From assembly GCF_010894435.1 (NCBI RefSeq), contig NZ_JAAIXZ010000007.1, forward strand, positions 343,339 through 407,338: a stretch of 64,000 nucleotides of DNA, given 5' to 3'. This document shows positions 16,655 through 26,700 of the stretch, in pieces. Under the pieces are notes generated by a model. That model ran no database searches and was not told the origin of the DNA. It worked only from the letters and a program-made list of their open reading frames with translations. The translations under genes were made by a program, and so were the position numbers. The stretch is from Pyxidicoccus trucidator. GTDB lineage: Bacteria; Myxococcota; Myxococcia; Myxococcales; Myxococcaceae. Each line of letters opens with the position of its first letter. Within the stretch, counting starts at the first letter, position 1.

Positions 16655-17988
16655 ATGGGAACCCGCCGGTGGGGCGTGGTGCTGCTGCTGTGGTTCTGGC
16701 CGAGGCTGGGAGGGGCCATGGAGCCACCCGTCCCCGAGGAGGCCGCTCCCCCATCGATACCCCCGGCTCGCAGGTGGCACTCCCTGACGCGCCTGGAGGC
16801 GGCGACGCTGGCGCTGCTGCCGCGTGCGGGGATGGGCGAGGGCTTCGTACAGGTGGAGCCCACCGTCATCCTCGATGGCGGTGCTGAGTTCGGCGTCAAT
16901 CTCGGCGCCCCCGTGCGGCTTCGACTGTGGGGGGCGCCGTGGGCGCGAGCCTCGTGCGTCGGGAGGACTGGGACAGTCTTTCGGACTGGGGGCAGTTCGT
17001 GCGCGGCCTCAAGTTGGGTTCGGACAACGCGCCGCTGGGGGTGTGGTTCGGCGCGCTGGAGGACTACAGCCTGCTCTCGGCGCACTTGGTCCGGCGCTAC
17101 TCCAACCGGATGAACCCTGACTACCACCCGGCCGGAGGCTTCCTCACTGGCACACTGGGCCCGCTCTACACGGAAGCCTTTGTCTCGGACGTGCTGGGCG
17201 CGCGCCTGATGGGAGCGGAATTCTCCCTGGACATGCAGCACGTCCTCTTTGGCAAGCCGAAGGAGAAGGGACGCTACACTCTGGCCCTGTCCGCCGTGCA
17301 TGACTGGGGACGGGCTGGCGGGCTCGCGGCGTCGGTGACGCTGGCGCACCTGGACGGTACGGCGGTGGTGGTGGTTCGGCCGGGATTTGAAGCGCTCCTG
17401 ATTGCAGGCTGGGGGGGACGGCCCGGTGAGGGAGGCGCATGGGGCGCGGTGGTAGGCGCGGGCGCGGACGCGGTGACGCCCACACTGGACATGACACTGC
17501 GGCTGGAGTTGCGCAGGCAGCACGGCGGCTTCCGGCACGGCCTATTCGGTCCGGACTACGAGCTGGCACGACTCCGGGCGGCGGGCCCTCACGGCGTGCC
17601 CCTGGCTGCCGCGCCATTCCCGGACGGCTTTTCCCTCTACGGAGAGGCTGTAGTCGGTTGGGATGCCGTCAGCTTTGGCGGCCTGTACCGGCACCTGCGG
17701 CTGTCAATGGGCGCGGAGGCCTTCTCCTGGGGCCGCCTTGACGTGGATGGGCGCGTGGCGGTGCAGCTCTTCGGGCGCAGCCTGGAGCTGACGGTGAGGG
17801 GGCTGGGGGTGGGCATGGGGCAACCCGGAGCGCGTTACCTGGGCGCCGCCGAAGTGCGCTGGCGCATCCTCGGGGGACTCCTTTACGCGCTGGGCACGGG
17901 CGGCACGCTACTATTCCCAGAAGGGGATGGGACGCTGCGACCAGGGGCCTTCGCTTCCGTGGGCCTGGGGGTGGACCATGCGCGCTAA
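16655..17988 (+). CDS. Outer-membrane barrel-like protein of a Sit-type cassette, frameshifted
   Basis: The gene starts at an ATG with AGGAGG nine bases upstream and has a signal peptide (VVLLLWFWPRLGGA). The frame from the ATG is open only to 17113 and loses sense after LGAPVRLRLWG; the natural continuation (GAVGASLVRREDWDSLSDWG) is in the -1 frame from about 16930 to 17988. The break is in a run of six G (16929-16934); one extra G restores a single 444-residue reading frame. The restored protein is rich in amphipathic strands and looks like an outer-membrane barrel (GRYTLALSAVHDWGRAGG, RLSMGAEAFSWGRLDVDG). It overlaps the toxin start by 11 bases and sits where sitB helper genes sit in Myxococcus sitBAI loci; equivalence to SitB is not shown. 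The break may be a sequencing error, a real mutation, or slippage control. Confidence 0.65.
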
Positions 17989-19525
17989 CGCCCTGCTGCT
18001 GTGTGTGGCCGTGCTCGCCACCGGCTGCGCGTCGCTGGCGCCAGCGCTCGGCCAGGGGAGAAACCTGAGCCACACGCCACGCGGAGCCACCGGGCGCGCG
18101 TTGGTGCAGCCGCCGAGCGATGAGCACTCCCGCGCCCTCGCCTCCGCGCCACTGTCTACTGCGGGCTCCGAGGCGCCGGAACGGCTGAGCCGTCGTCGGG
18201 GCTCCCGTGAAGTGGCGACGGGAGCGAGCCCAGGCAGCCTGGTGAGCCCCGTTGGGGGCGGGCAACAGCGCGCGACACCGACCCGTCACGCGGTGCTCGA
18301 TGCCATTGACGACGTGAAGGGCTCCACAGGCCGCGTCGCCAGCTCGCTCGCCAGACTCGCGGCCCGTTCACCGGGCCTTGGCGGGAGAGGCATTAGCGGA
18401 GTCAACGGTGCCTTCACCCGCTACCTCGACCATGCCTCCAACCAACTGCCATGGCTCTACAGCGCGCTGGGTAGCGCCACCACGCTGACAAATGCGGCCT
18501 CGGAAGTCGCTGACTCGGACATGGAAATGGGCATGTTCCGGATGACAGGCCCCCGGCTCCAGGCGGCCATGTTCGGCTCCATGCTGCTGGCCGCATGGCT
18601 CGACTTCCTCCAACTCACTGACGTCATGCTCCGAGAGTGCCCCGCCTATAGCGTCGAGAAGCTGTTCATGGACATGCACCGCGTGCAGCGGCTGACAGAG
18701 CCCACCCTGGCGGCACTTGCGTCACAGGACCCGGAGCGGGTCGAGGCAGCGGCAACCGCGATGCCCGAGGTGATGGGGCAGCTTACCCGTGAATTCGGCT
18801 CCATCCGTGACGGCGCACGTACAGCCATGGAGAAGAGCGGGAAGCTCATGGCAGCAGTGCAGTTCGCGGAAATGCTCACTTTGGTCTCGACAATGAGGAT
18901 GTCGCTGCCACGGCTGCCGCCCGCCGCTCCCGCTATGCTCGGCGTTGGCTTGGTGATGGGCTCAGGCGGCGTGATGGCGGGCTCGCGGATTGTTGTTTCC
19001 GCCGAGTGGGTGGAGATGATTCGCCGGCTCGTGAAGGCGGGCGTCATCTCCGTTCCCGTCGTCAGTGCCGCCGTTCGAATCCACGGCGGCCAGGTGATGA
19101 TGGCGCAGGCGCACGGGCACTTGCCGCAAGGCGTGCGCGACGCGTTGGGAGACGGACCCGAGGTTCGTGGCATGCACGAAACCGGCAGAGCGGGAGCGGG
19201 CATGTCCGAGGCACCGAGGCACCACGTCCTCCCAGATGAGCACCGCGCATGGTTTGAGGAGCGCGGCTTCAAGGGTGACATGGACATCGACCAGTTCTGC
19301 GTCCGGCTGGAGCAGGCCCACCATCAGGCGATTCACGGCGGCGGCAACTGGCGCCTGGGCCGGATGTGGCCCGGCGAATGGAGCCGGATGATCATGGAGG
19401 CGTTGCGCGACGCCGAGGCGAGAACGGGCCGGCTGTTGACGCGGAACGAGGTTCTGGAGATCGTTTCAGAGCGAATGAAGCGCTACGACATCCCGATGGA
19501 CTTCACTTCTGGGAGAGGGCGATGA
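17978..19525 (+). CDS. SitA-like polymorphic toxin lipoprotein (DUF2380-type)
   Basis: A 515-residue lipoprotein with lipobox LATGC (Cys17), a variable Ser/Arg/Gly-rich linker to ~100, a conserved middle with hydrophobic helices (AAMFGSMLLAAWLDFLQL, MLGVGLVMGSGGVMAG) and a C-terminal ~105-residue effector-like module. That module carries RHHVLPDEHRAWFEERGF (His415, 416, 422), an AHHQAIHGGGNW segment (His448, 449, 453) and WPGEWSRM, a pattern of HNH/LHH-like treble-clef nucleases seen in myxobacterial paralogous lipoproteins. In Myxococcus, SitA lipoproteins pass between sister cells by outer-membrane exchange and kill non-immune kin. The start overlaps the upstream gene and the stop overlaps the next start (ATGA), giving a coupled three-gene unit. 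The nuclease activity is inferred. Confidence 0.75.
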   Translation: MRANALLLCVAVLATGCASLAPALGQGRNLSHTPRGATGRALVQPPSDEHSRALASAPLSTAGSEAPERLSRRRGSREVATGASPGSLVSPVGGGQQRATPTRHAVLDAIDDVKGSTGRVASSLARLAARSPGLGGRGISGVNGAFTRYLDHASNQLPWLYSALGSATTLTNAASEVADSDMEMGMFRMTGPRLQAAMFGSMLLAAWLDFLQLTDVMLRECPAYSVEKLFMDMHRVQRLTEPTLAALASQDPERVEAAATAMPEVMGQLTREFGSIRDGARTAMEKSGKLMAAVQFAEMLTLVSTMRMSLPRLPPAAPAMLGVGLVMGSGGVMAGSRIVVSAEWVEMIRRLVKAGVISVPVVSAAVRIHGGQVMMAQAHGHLPQGVRDALGDGPEVRGMHETGRAGAGMSEAPRHHVLPDEHRAWFEERGFKGDMDIDQFCVRLEQAHHQAIHGGGNWRLGRMWPGEWSRMIMEALRDAEARTGRLLTRNEVLEIVSERMKRYDIPMDFTSGRGR

Positions 19526-19992
19526 CTGACGGACGTTCCTGGCAGGGGAACTGGAGGGTCCGTTTGTATGAGCGGGTTCGTGAGCGCGGCTATGATTCGC
19601 TCACCGCTTTTGCTGAGGCGCGCCCTGCCGTCCCGCTGAATTTGCTGGCCGAGGAACTTGGCAAGGATGATGTCGCGGGTGTGCAGGTGTTGAGCGGGTT
19701 GCTCGTCGAGGCGGAGCGGAGCAAGCAGGTCACACGCCTTGTTCGGGATGTGCTCGCGCGCCAGCTGTCCGAAAGCCTTCCGAGTGGTTGGCCGGGCGTG
19801 ATGGACGACAAGTCCCGTTTCCAGGTCGCCAAGGCGCTCGGCTGCTGGTCCGCCGATACCCCTGATTCTCATAAGGGGCGTGTCAGGCGGGCCGGCGATG
19901 CGCTCCTCGCAACATCGCCGCCGCCCGGGTGGCATCCGCTCGGCCCCGACGACGAGCTACTCCGTATGCTTCTTCCCGACGAGGAAGCGTGA
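19522..19992 (+). CDS. Probable cognate immunity protein (SitI-like)
   Basis: A 156-residue soluble acidic protein whose ATG overlaps the toxin stop as ATGA, so it is translationally coupled to the toxin. It is predicted to be all-helical (WRVRLYERVRERGYDSLTAF, VPLNLLAEELGKDDVAGVQV, PPPGWHPLGPDDELLRMLLP), with no signal peptide. I recall similar myxobacterial proteins labelled NUDIX hydrolase in databases, but no Nudix box (GX5EX7REUXEEXGU) is present, so that label should not be used. Position, size and coupling argue for an immunity protein that blocks the upstream C-terminal module. Its third-position G+C looks lower than that of flanking genes, consistent with acquired DNA. Confidence 0.68.
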   Translation: MTDGRSWQGNWRVRLYERVRERGYDSLTAFAEARPAVPLNLLAEELGKDDVAGVQVLSGLLVEAERSKQVTRLVRDVLARQLSESLPSGWPGVMDDKSRFQVAKALGCWSADTPDSHKGRVRRAGDALLATSPPPGWHPLGPDDELLRMLLPDEEA

Positions 19993-20213
19993 CCGTCAAG
20001 GGCGGCCCTGCGAGCAGATGCGCGGGGGCGCCATGTTGCACGTCTGTCGCAGGCCTGCGGAACGGGCTGGGACAGGACGGGATGACAGGGGAGGGCTGGA
20101 CCACCTCTCCCTGAAGCTGCGCGCAAGCGCTGGATGCTCGGGCTGCCTCTACCGCGTGCGCGTCATCATCAGGGCGAGTGCCTGTGGGGACAGGCTTGGT
20201 GGTTCCCGGCGTT

Positions 20214-21020
20214 CTATTCACCCGCGGTCGTGCCTCGTCCCTCGTAGTGGAGGGACTCGCGGACCTCCTCGTCGCTGAGGAGACGGAAGCCGCCCTCGGG
20301 AATGTCCTTCAGGTCCACGCTGCCCACGGCCTCGCGGTGAAGCGCGCGCACGGGCAGGCCCACGGCGCCGAGCATCCGCTTCACCTGGTGGTGGCGGCCC
20401 TCGGTGAGCGTCACTTCCACGGTGTGCTCGTCGCGGACGACGACCTTCGCGGGGCGGGCCAGTCCATCGTCGAGCGTCATCCCCTGGCGGAGCGGCTCCA
20501 CGCGCGCGTCGTCGGCGATGCTGAACACGGTGGCCACGTAGCGTTTGGGCAGGCGGGTGTCCGGCGAAGTGGCATGAGCGACGAGCTTGTCGTCATTGGT
20601 GAAGAGCAGCAGGCCGGTGGACTCCACGTCGAGGCGGCCCACGGCGTGCCACGTGTAGCCGGCGAGCTCGGGTGGGAGCTGGGGCAGCAGCACCTCGAAC
20701 ACGGTGCCGGTGCGGTGCTGGCGCGCGGTGGAGGACAGCACGCCAGCGGGCTTGTGGAAGGCGAGCACGCGGGTGGCCGGCGCGCCCAATTGCACGGGGA
20801 GGCCGTCCACCTTCACGACGGCGCCCGGGGGCACGGGGGCGAGCGGCATCAGCGCCACGCGGCCGTTGATGGTGACGCGGCCCGCGAGGATGGCGGTCTC
20901 CGCCTCCTTCTGGGGGAACACTCCAGCCCGGGCGAGCGCGCGCGACAACCAGTCCGGCTTCTCCTTGCCTTCCCAGCGCTTGGTCTGCTGCGGCTTCGTC
21001 TTGACGGGCTTGCGTGACAT
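20214..21020 (-). CDS. RsuA/RluB-family pseudouridine synthase
   Basis: A 268-residue enzyme that isomerises specific uridines in rRNA to pseudouridine. The N-terminal S4 RNA-binding domain covers ~23-70 (LSRALARAGVFPQKEAE, GRVTINGRV). The catalytic domain has the motif GRLDVESTGLLLFTNDD with the essential Asp, and the RHHQVKRMLGAVGLPVRALHR segment shared by RsuA, RluB, RluE and RluF. The rRNA target cannot be fixed from sequence; RluB-type 23S modification is the usual assignment for this length. The ATG at 21020 was chosen because a basic N-terminus typical of the family follows; an in-frame start at 21071 adds unconserved sequence. Confidence 0.9.
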   Translation of the reverse strand: MSRKPVKTKPQQTKRWEGKEKPDWLSRALARAGVFPQKEAETAILAGRVTINGRVALMPLAPVPPGAVVKVDGLPVQLGAPATRVLAFHKPAGVLSSTARQHRTGTVFEVLLPQLPPELAGYTWHAVGRLDVESTGLLLFTNDDKLVAHATSPDTRLPKRYVATVFSIADDARVEPLRQGMTLDDGLARPAKVVVRDEHTVEVTLTEGRHHQVKRMLGAVGLPVRALHREAVGSVDLKDIPEGGFRLLSDEEVRESLHYEGRGTTAGE

Positions 21021-21074
21021 GAGCGCGGCACTGTACCCGCCCGGGCCGGGCGGGACAGGCTCAGTTGACACGGA

Positions 21075-21290
21075 CTACTTGCGCGGAGGCTGGTCCGGGT
21101 CCTCGCCCTCGGCGGAGCCGGGCGTCTTCCCGGGCTCGCCCTGGGGCATCCGGCGCTCCTCGTCGAGCCCGCCGCCCTCCGCCGACTTGGGCGTACGGCC
21201 CGGCTCATCGTCCGGCGGCGCCTGACGCTGACTGCCGCGGCCGGGCTCCTCGTCGCCGACCTGCATCGACTCATAGGGCATGTGGTCCAT
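21075..21290 (-). CDS. Small hydrophilic protein, unknown function
   Basis: A 71-residue, strongly charged and probably disordered protein, rich in Glu, Asp, Gly, Pro and Arg. It holds two similar segments, DEEPGRGSQRQAPPDDEPGR and GEPGKTPGSAEGED, each with E/DPGR/K(T)PxSAEG, so it may have arisen by internal duplication. An AGGAGG ribosome binding site nine bases before the ATG supports expression. It is divergent from the DUF1028 gene. No function is recognised. Confidence 0.55.
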   Translation of the reverse strand: MDHMPYESMQVGDEEPGRGSQRQAPPDDEPGRTPKSAEGGGLDEERRMPQGEPGKTPGSAEGEDPDQPPRK

Positions 21291-21429
21291 GCGCGTGCTC
21301 CTCCTGAAAGTGGGGTGCCAGTGTCTGGCTACCCGGCCAAGGTAGGGACGATTCCAGCCCGTGACGCCTTGGGCCTTGCGGCCGGGTGCCTGCTCGCTCA
21401 CCCTCCAGGCCCCTCGCTGCGGAGGTCTC

Positions 21430-22422
21430 ATGTCGCGTCTTGCCGCCTGTCTCGTCCTGCTCGCGCTCCCCGCCCTGGCCGCCGAGCCGGCCGCGGTCCC
21501 CCGCCGTCCCGTGCACACCTACTCCATCGTCGCCCGAGACGCGGCGACAGGAGAGCTGGGCGTGGCCGTGCAGTCGCACTGGTTCTCCGTGGGCTCCACC
21601 GTCCCCTGGGCCGAGGCGGGCGTGGGCGCCATCGCCACCCAGTCCTTCGTGGACCCGTCCTACGGCAAGCTGGGCCTGGACCTGATGCGCGCGGGCCGCT
21701 CCGCGCCGGACGCGCTCAAGGGGCTGCTCGCCGCCGACAGCGCCAGCGCCGTGCGGCAGGTGGCGATGATTGACACCCAGGGCCGCGTGTCCGCCCACAC
21801 GGGGGCGAGCTGCATCGCCGCCGCCGGCCACATCGTCGGAGAGGGCTTCTCCGTCCAGGCCAACATGATGGAGCGCGACACCGTCTGGCCCGCCATGGCG
21901 AAGGCCTTCCGCGAGTCGAAGGGAGACCTCGCCGAGCGCATGCTCGCCGCGCTCGAGGCCGCCGAGGCCCAGGGCGGAGACATCCGGGGCAAGCAGTCCG
22001 CCGCAATCATCGTCGTGGCCGCGAAGCCCTCCGGCCGTCCGTGGATGGACCGCAAGTTCGACCTTCGCGTTGACGACGCGCCCGAGCCCCTCAAGGAGCT
22101 GCGCCGCCTCGTCACCCTCCAGCGCGCCTACAACTTCATGAACGAGGGCGACCTCGCGCTCGAGCACAAGGACACGGACGGCGCCCTCAAGGCGTACGCC
22201 TCGGCGGAGAAGCTCGCGCCCGGCAACGCGGAGATGGTGTTCTGGCACGCCATCTCGCTGGTGGGCGTGGGCCGGGTGGACGAGGCCCTGCCGCTCCTGC
22301 AGCGCACGTACAAGGCCGACCCGCGCTGGCGCGAGCTCGTGACGCGGTTGCCGAAGGCGGGCCTGCTCCCGGACGACCCGAAGCTCCTGTCCCGGCTGAC
22401 GGGCGCGAAGCCAGCGAAGTAG
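21430..22422 (+). CDS. Exported DUF1028 family protein with TPR-like tail
   Basis: A 330-residue protein with a signal peptide (LAACLVLLALPALAAEP). The DUF1028 domain (~28-235) begins HTYSIVARDAATGELGVAVQ and contains SHWFSVGSTVPWAEAGVGAIATQ and GKQSAAIIVV; the family has an Ntn-hydrolase-like fold, but its activity is unknown. The last ~90 residues form a TPR-like helix repeat (NEGDLALEHKDTDGALKAYA, PGNAEMVFWHAISLVGVGRV). GGAGG precedes the ATG at 21430; the longer frame from 21361 would bury the signal peptide. The protein acts outside the cytoplasm, and the substrate is unknown. Confidence 0.82.
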   Translation: MSRLAACLVLLALPALAAEPAAVPRRPVHTYSIVARDAATGELGVAVQSHWFSVGSTVPWAEAGVGAIATQSFVDPSYGKLGLDLMRAGRSAPDALKGLLAADSASAVRQVAMIDTQGRVSAHTGASCIAAAGHIVGEGFSVQANMMERDTVWPAMAKAFRESKGDLAERMLAALEAAEAQGGDIRGKQSAAIIVVAAKPSGRPWMDRKFDLRVDDAPEPLKELRRLVTLQRAYNFMNEGDLALEHKDTDGALKAYASAEKLAPGNAEMVFWHAISLVGVGRVDEALPLLQRTYKADPRWRELVTRLPKAGLLPDDPKLLSRLTGAKPAK

Positions 22423-22548
22423 CGCGTCCGAGAGGGGAGGCCGGGCAGGCGTGCGGTCCATGCCCGGCTCCGTCCCCGACTCGCCCCCCGGTCCCGTGCG
22501 CTTGTGGACATCTTCCGGAATGGAGACGTTGCCCGGGAGAGGATGCCC

Positions 22549-22800
22549 ATGCGCACGACCCTGGCCCCGTGGCTCACGTTGCTCGCCCCCGTACTCGCCT
22601 TCGCCCAGGCGCCACTGCCGGGCCCCATCGAGCAGGAGGTCTCCCGCAGTCCGGCCTTCTGGTATTGGGTAGTGCTGCTCGTGCTGGCGGCGGTCGCCTT
22701 CGCCTGGAGCGCGGTGCGCATCTCCCGTAAGCGACGCGGCCCACCACCCCGGGGCCCCGGCTCCGGTCCCCGCACGCCCAGGACGCCGCGCACCGTCTAA
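22549..22800 (+). CDS. Small single-pass membrane protein
   Basis: An 83-residue protein with an N-terminal signal-like helix (TTLAPWLTLLAPVLAFAQA), a second transmembrane helix (FWYWVVLLVLAAVAFAWSAV) and a basic Arg/Pro-rich tail that would face the cytoplasm. The ATG at 22549 is seven bases after GAGAGG and is preferred to the ATG at 22543 or the GTG at 22504. It overlaps the convergent methyltransferase gene by four bases. The function is unknown. Confidence 0.6.
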   Translation: MRTTLAPWLTLLAPVLAFAQAPLPGPIEQEVSRSPAFWYWVVLLVLAAVAFAWSAVRISRKRRGPPPRGPGSGPRTPRTPRTV

Positions 22801-23519
22801 CCTGGAGTCAGCTTCTTCCGGAGCGTGTGGAGCGCGGCGAGCCAGAGCCGCGCCTCCTTCCGAGTCAGCCGTGAGCGGCGCAGCGGCGAGAACAAGTCGC
22901 GCAGCGCCGTGCGCCCCGGAACCTCATCCACGAGGAATCCCCCCGCGCCGAGCGCCGTATCGAGCGCGGACTCCACCTGCGCCAATTCCGCGTCCGTGGC
23001 CGCGACGGGCAGCGGGGCCGGAGGCGGCGCGCTGGCCGCCAGCGTGGCCACGCGTACCTCATAGGCGTAGAGCAGCACCGCCTGGGCCAGGTTGATGGAG
23101 GGCTGCTCGGGCGCGGTGGGGACGGCGGACAGGTCATGGCAGCGCTCCACCTCCGCGTTGGTGAGCCCGCTGCGCTCATCCCCGAAGACGACCGCCACCG
23201 TCCCCTGCGCAGCACGGGACACCAGCTCCTCGCCCACCGCGCGCGGAGGGAGCCGGCGCTTGCCCTCGACCTTGCGCGAGCTGGTGCCCACCACCCACAC
23301 GCAGTCGGCCACGGCCTCCTCCAGCGTGTCGGCGCGCCGGGCCGCGTCCAGCACGTCCTCGGCATGCACGGCCAGCCGGCGCGCGGGGCCCAGGTCCTCC
23401 ACCTCGGGCGTCACCCAGACCCAGTCGGACAGGCCGCAGTTCTTCAGCGCGCGCGCGGCGGCACCGAGGTTCTCCGCGTTGCGCGGGCGCATGAGGACGA
23501 AACGGACGGGCGGCACCAT
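22797..23519 (-). CDS. TrmJ-like SpoU-family (SPOUT) RNA 2'-O-methyltransferase
   Basis: A 240-residue SAM-dependent methyltransferase of the SpoU class. Motif 1 (PRNAENLGAAARALKNCG, ~12-29), motif 2 (VVFGDERSGLTNAE, ~109-122) and motif 3 (SINLAQAVLLYAYEVR, ~140-155), which form the trefoil-knot cofactor pocket, are all intact. The TrmJ-like length and C-terminal helical extension suggest 2'-O-methylation of a tRNA position (32 in E. coli TrmJ), though the exact target is not provable here. The start overlaps nothing upstream; the 3' end overlaps the convergent small membrane protein gene by four bases. Confidence 0.9.
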   Translation of the reverse strand: MVPPVRFVLMRPRNAENLGAAARALKNCGLSDWVWVTPEVEDLGPARRLAVHAEDVLDAARRADTLEEAVADCVWVVGTSSRKVEGKRRLPPRAVGEELVSRAAQGTVAVVFGDERSGLTNAEVERCHDLSAVPTAPEQPSINLAQAVLLYAYEVRVATLAASAPPPAPLPVAATDAELAQVESALDTALGAGGFLVDEVPGRTALRDLFSPLRRSRLTRKEARLWLAALHTLRKKLTPG

Positions 23520-23562
23520 TCGCCGCGCACCTTAGCGCCTTCCCGTCGTCACACCTCGCCCG

Positions 23563-23592
23563 TTGACCCGGAGCCCTCCACCCCCCTATAGC
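23563..23592 (+). promoter_or_regulatory. Candidate sigma-70-type promoter
   Basis: TTGACC at 23563-23568 and TATAGC at 23587-23592 are separated by 18 bases, a good vegetative promoter in an otherwise GC-rich region. It lies about 190 bases upstream of the alpha-2-macroglobulin start and points towards it, leaving a long leader in which I see no known RNA element. Confidence 0.5.
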
Positions 23593-23783
23593 CTGACGGC
23601 ATCGACGTCTTCGCAGGCGTCCGGGGGCCACGGCGGCGGTGTGGTCCCCCAGACACTCTGCGGGCCCGATGACGCATGGGGGACGCGTCACGGCTGCGGG
23701 CGACCGACCACAGTCCTCCCTCGTGCGGTATGCGCAGGCCCGGCACGCCGCATGAAGAACAGCAGGCACCTTTCGGAGGAACC

Positions 23784-26700
23784 ATGGTTTCGCGGTCCGT
23801 TGTCCCGCAGCGAGCGCCCCGCGCGAGCTGGCCCCTCGTCGCGCTGCTGGTCGGCGCCACGCTCGCGGGTTGCAAGCAGGAGCCGCCGAAGCAGCCCGTC
23901 ACGCCCCCCGTCGCGGAGGCGCCCGCGGCCACCCCTGGCACGGACGGGGGCCCGGCGACGAGCGCCGCCGTCACGCCGCCCACGCCCGAGTCGGTGACGC
24001 CCGTCATCCGAGAGCTGGCCGTCGAGGACGCCGTGCCCCAGGGCATCGTCTTCGAGTTCCCCCGCCCCGTGGCGCCCGATGAGCGCGAGGTGAAGAAGGG
24101 CACCGTCGTCACCGTCACCCCGCGAGTGGCCGGAAGCCTGGCCTGGCGCAGTCCGTCCACGCTCGCCTTCACACCGGCGAGCGGGGGCTTCGGCTTCGAC
24201 ACGCAGTACACCGTCACGCTGGAGTCGCTGGAGACGGCCACCGGCGTGGTGAAGCCGCCCTCCGAGGGGGCCTGGTCGCACCGCTTCACCACCCCGCCCT
24301 TCCGCTTCGTCCGCCTCGCGCTCCGTCAGGTGGACCTGCTCAAGGGCCGCGTGCAGGTGGACGTCGTCTTCACGGGCCCCGTGGACCTCAATGCGGTGCG
24401 CTCGCGGGGCACCTTCCAGGTGGAGGGCCAACCCCTCTCCGACGTGAAGTGGAGCACCGTCCCCACTGCGCGCAACGTCCTCAGCGCGCAGCTCGCGAAC
24501 CCGCGCCTCAAGCCTGGCGCCACGCTGCGCTTCGCCCTGAGGGAAGGGCTCGCCCCCGCGGGTGACGCGAAGGTGGCGGCGCCCGCGGCCGAGGGCACGG
24601 TGCAGCTGCGCGCCGGGAAGCGGCTGGACATCACCGCCGTCACCCGGGCCGAGGGCTCCACCGGCCACTACCTGGAGGTGAGCTGCCGCGACGTGGAGGC
24701 CGATGCCCCCGCCAGCCCGCGCGAGTCCGAGGAGTATGACGAGTACTACTGGGACAACCGCAACAAGGGCTGCACGCTGGACGACGGGGTGGCGGCGGAC
24801 GCCATCCACCTGACGCCTCCGGTGAAGTTCTCCATCGCCCCGTCCCGCAAGGGCTTCCGCATCTTCGGTGACTTCAAGCGCGGCCCGCACTCGCTGCGCA
24901 TCGACGCGGGCACCACGTCCCAGGGCGGCGGCATGCTGCTGGCCCCGTACGTCCACGCCTTCTCCGTGCCCGCGCGCCAGCCGCAGGTGTCCTTCGCCTC
25001 CTCTGGCCGCTACCTGCCGCGCAGCGCGTGGCGCAACCTGCCCCTGCAGCACCTCAACCTGGACGAGGTGGAGCTCACCGTCCGTCACGTGCCGCCGGAG
25101 AACCTCGTCTTCTGGATGAGCGACGACCGCACCGAGACAGTCGACGAGCGCACCTCCAACGTGGTGGCGAAGCGCACGCTGCCGCTCAAGTCCCCGCCGG
25201 ACACCTTGGCGACCACCTACGTGGACGTGGCCAGCCTCGTGCCCTCCAACACGAAGGGCCTCGTGGAGCTGTCCGCGCGCAAGGGTGACTGGAATGCCGC
25301 CACCCGCATCCTCCTCACCAACCTGAGCCTCGTCGCCAAGCGCGGCGGGCCGGCGCCCGGCTCCACCGACAAGGGCGAGGTGTGGGTGTGGGCGCTGGGC
25401 ATGGAGAGCACCGAGCCGCTGTCCGGCGTGGAGGTGTCGCTGGTGAAGAAGAGCGGGCAGGCGGTGGCCCGCTGCACCACGGTGGGCACGGACGGCTGCC
25501 AGCTCAAGGTGCCCGCGCCCGGCGCGGATGACAGCGAGCCCTTCGCCCTCATCGCCCGCGACGGCGAGGAGCTGACGTACCTCAAGTACAGCGAGCTGAA
25601 GACGGAGATTGCCAACTCGGACGTGCAGGGCGAGCCGTACCGCGCCGAGAAGCCCTACCGCGCGTCCATCTGGTCCGACCGCGGCGTGTACCGCCCGGGA
25701 GACACCGCGCACGTCGCGGCGGTGCTGCGCGGGCAGGACGACAAGGCGCCTCCCTCGGGCATGCCGGTGGAGCTGGTGGTGGTGGACCCGCGCGAGCGCG
25801 AGCTGAAGAAGGTGTCGCTCAAGACGAACGAGGCGGGCGTGGTGGCGCTGGACGTGCCCTTCGAGGCCTTCCAGGACACGGGCCGCTACCGGGTGACGCT
25901 GAAGGTGGCGGACCGCGACGTGGCCACCTACGGCCTCAGCGTGGAGGAGTTCGTCCCCGAGCGGATGAAGGTGACGGCGCGCACGGAGAAGGAAGGCTAC
26001 GTGCAGGGCGAGGAGGTGCCGGTGGCGGTGGAGGCGGCGTACCTCTTCGGCGGCTCGGCCGAGGGCAGCCCGGTGGAGGTGACGTGCCGGCTGGTGCCGT
26101 CCGAGTTCAAGCCGAAGGAGAACGCGCAGTACGCCTACGGCGTCTGGCGCCAGGACGGCGCCGAGCCCCGCCCCGTCACGCTGGGGCAGGTGAAGGGCAC
26201 GCTGGACGCGAAGGGCCAGGCGCTGCTGCGCTGCCCGGCGCAGGCGGCCATGGGCGGCCTGCGCAGCTCCGCGAGGCTGACGGCGCTGGCCAGCGTCTTC
26301 GAGTCGGGCAGCGGCCGCTCCTCCGTGGGGGACGCCTCCACGCCGGTGCACCCGGAGGCGTACTACGTGGGCCTCCAGGCCACGACGCGCAAGGTGAAGG
26401 CGGGCAAGCCCTTCACCGTGAATGGCGTGGTGGTGGACTGGGACGGGAAGCTCCTCACCGCCGCCGGCAAGGCGCCGAAGTCGGTGGAGGTGGAGTACCT
26501 CCGCCTGGAGGAGGAGTACGGCTACTACTACGACGAGTCGGAGGGCTATGAGCGCTACCAGCGCTACCTCCGTCCCATGCGCGAGGGCCGCGTGACGGCG
26601 CAGGTGCGCGACGGCCGCTTCACCATGGACGTGACGCCGGGCGCGGACGCCGCCGGCTACCTGGTGCGGGTGAGGGCGGGCGCCACGCAGACGGACCTCG

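Noticed and set aside
19522..19992. NUDIX hydrolase label for the gene after the toxin
   Set aside because: No Nudix box is present; position and coupling fit an immunity protein better.
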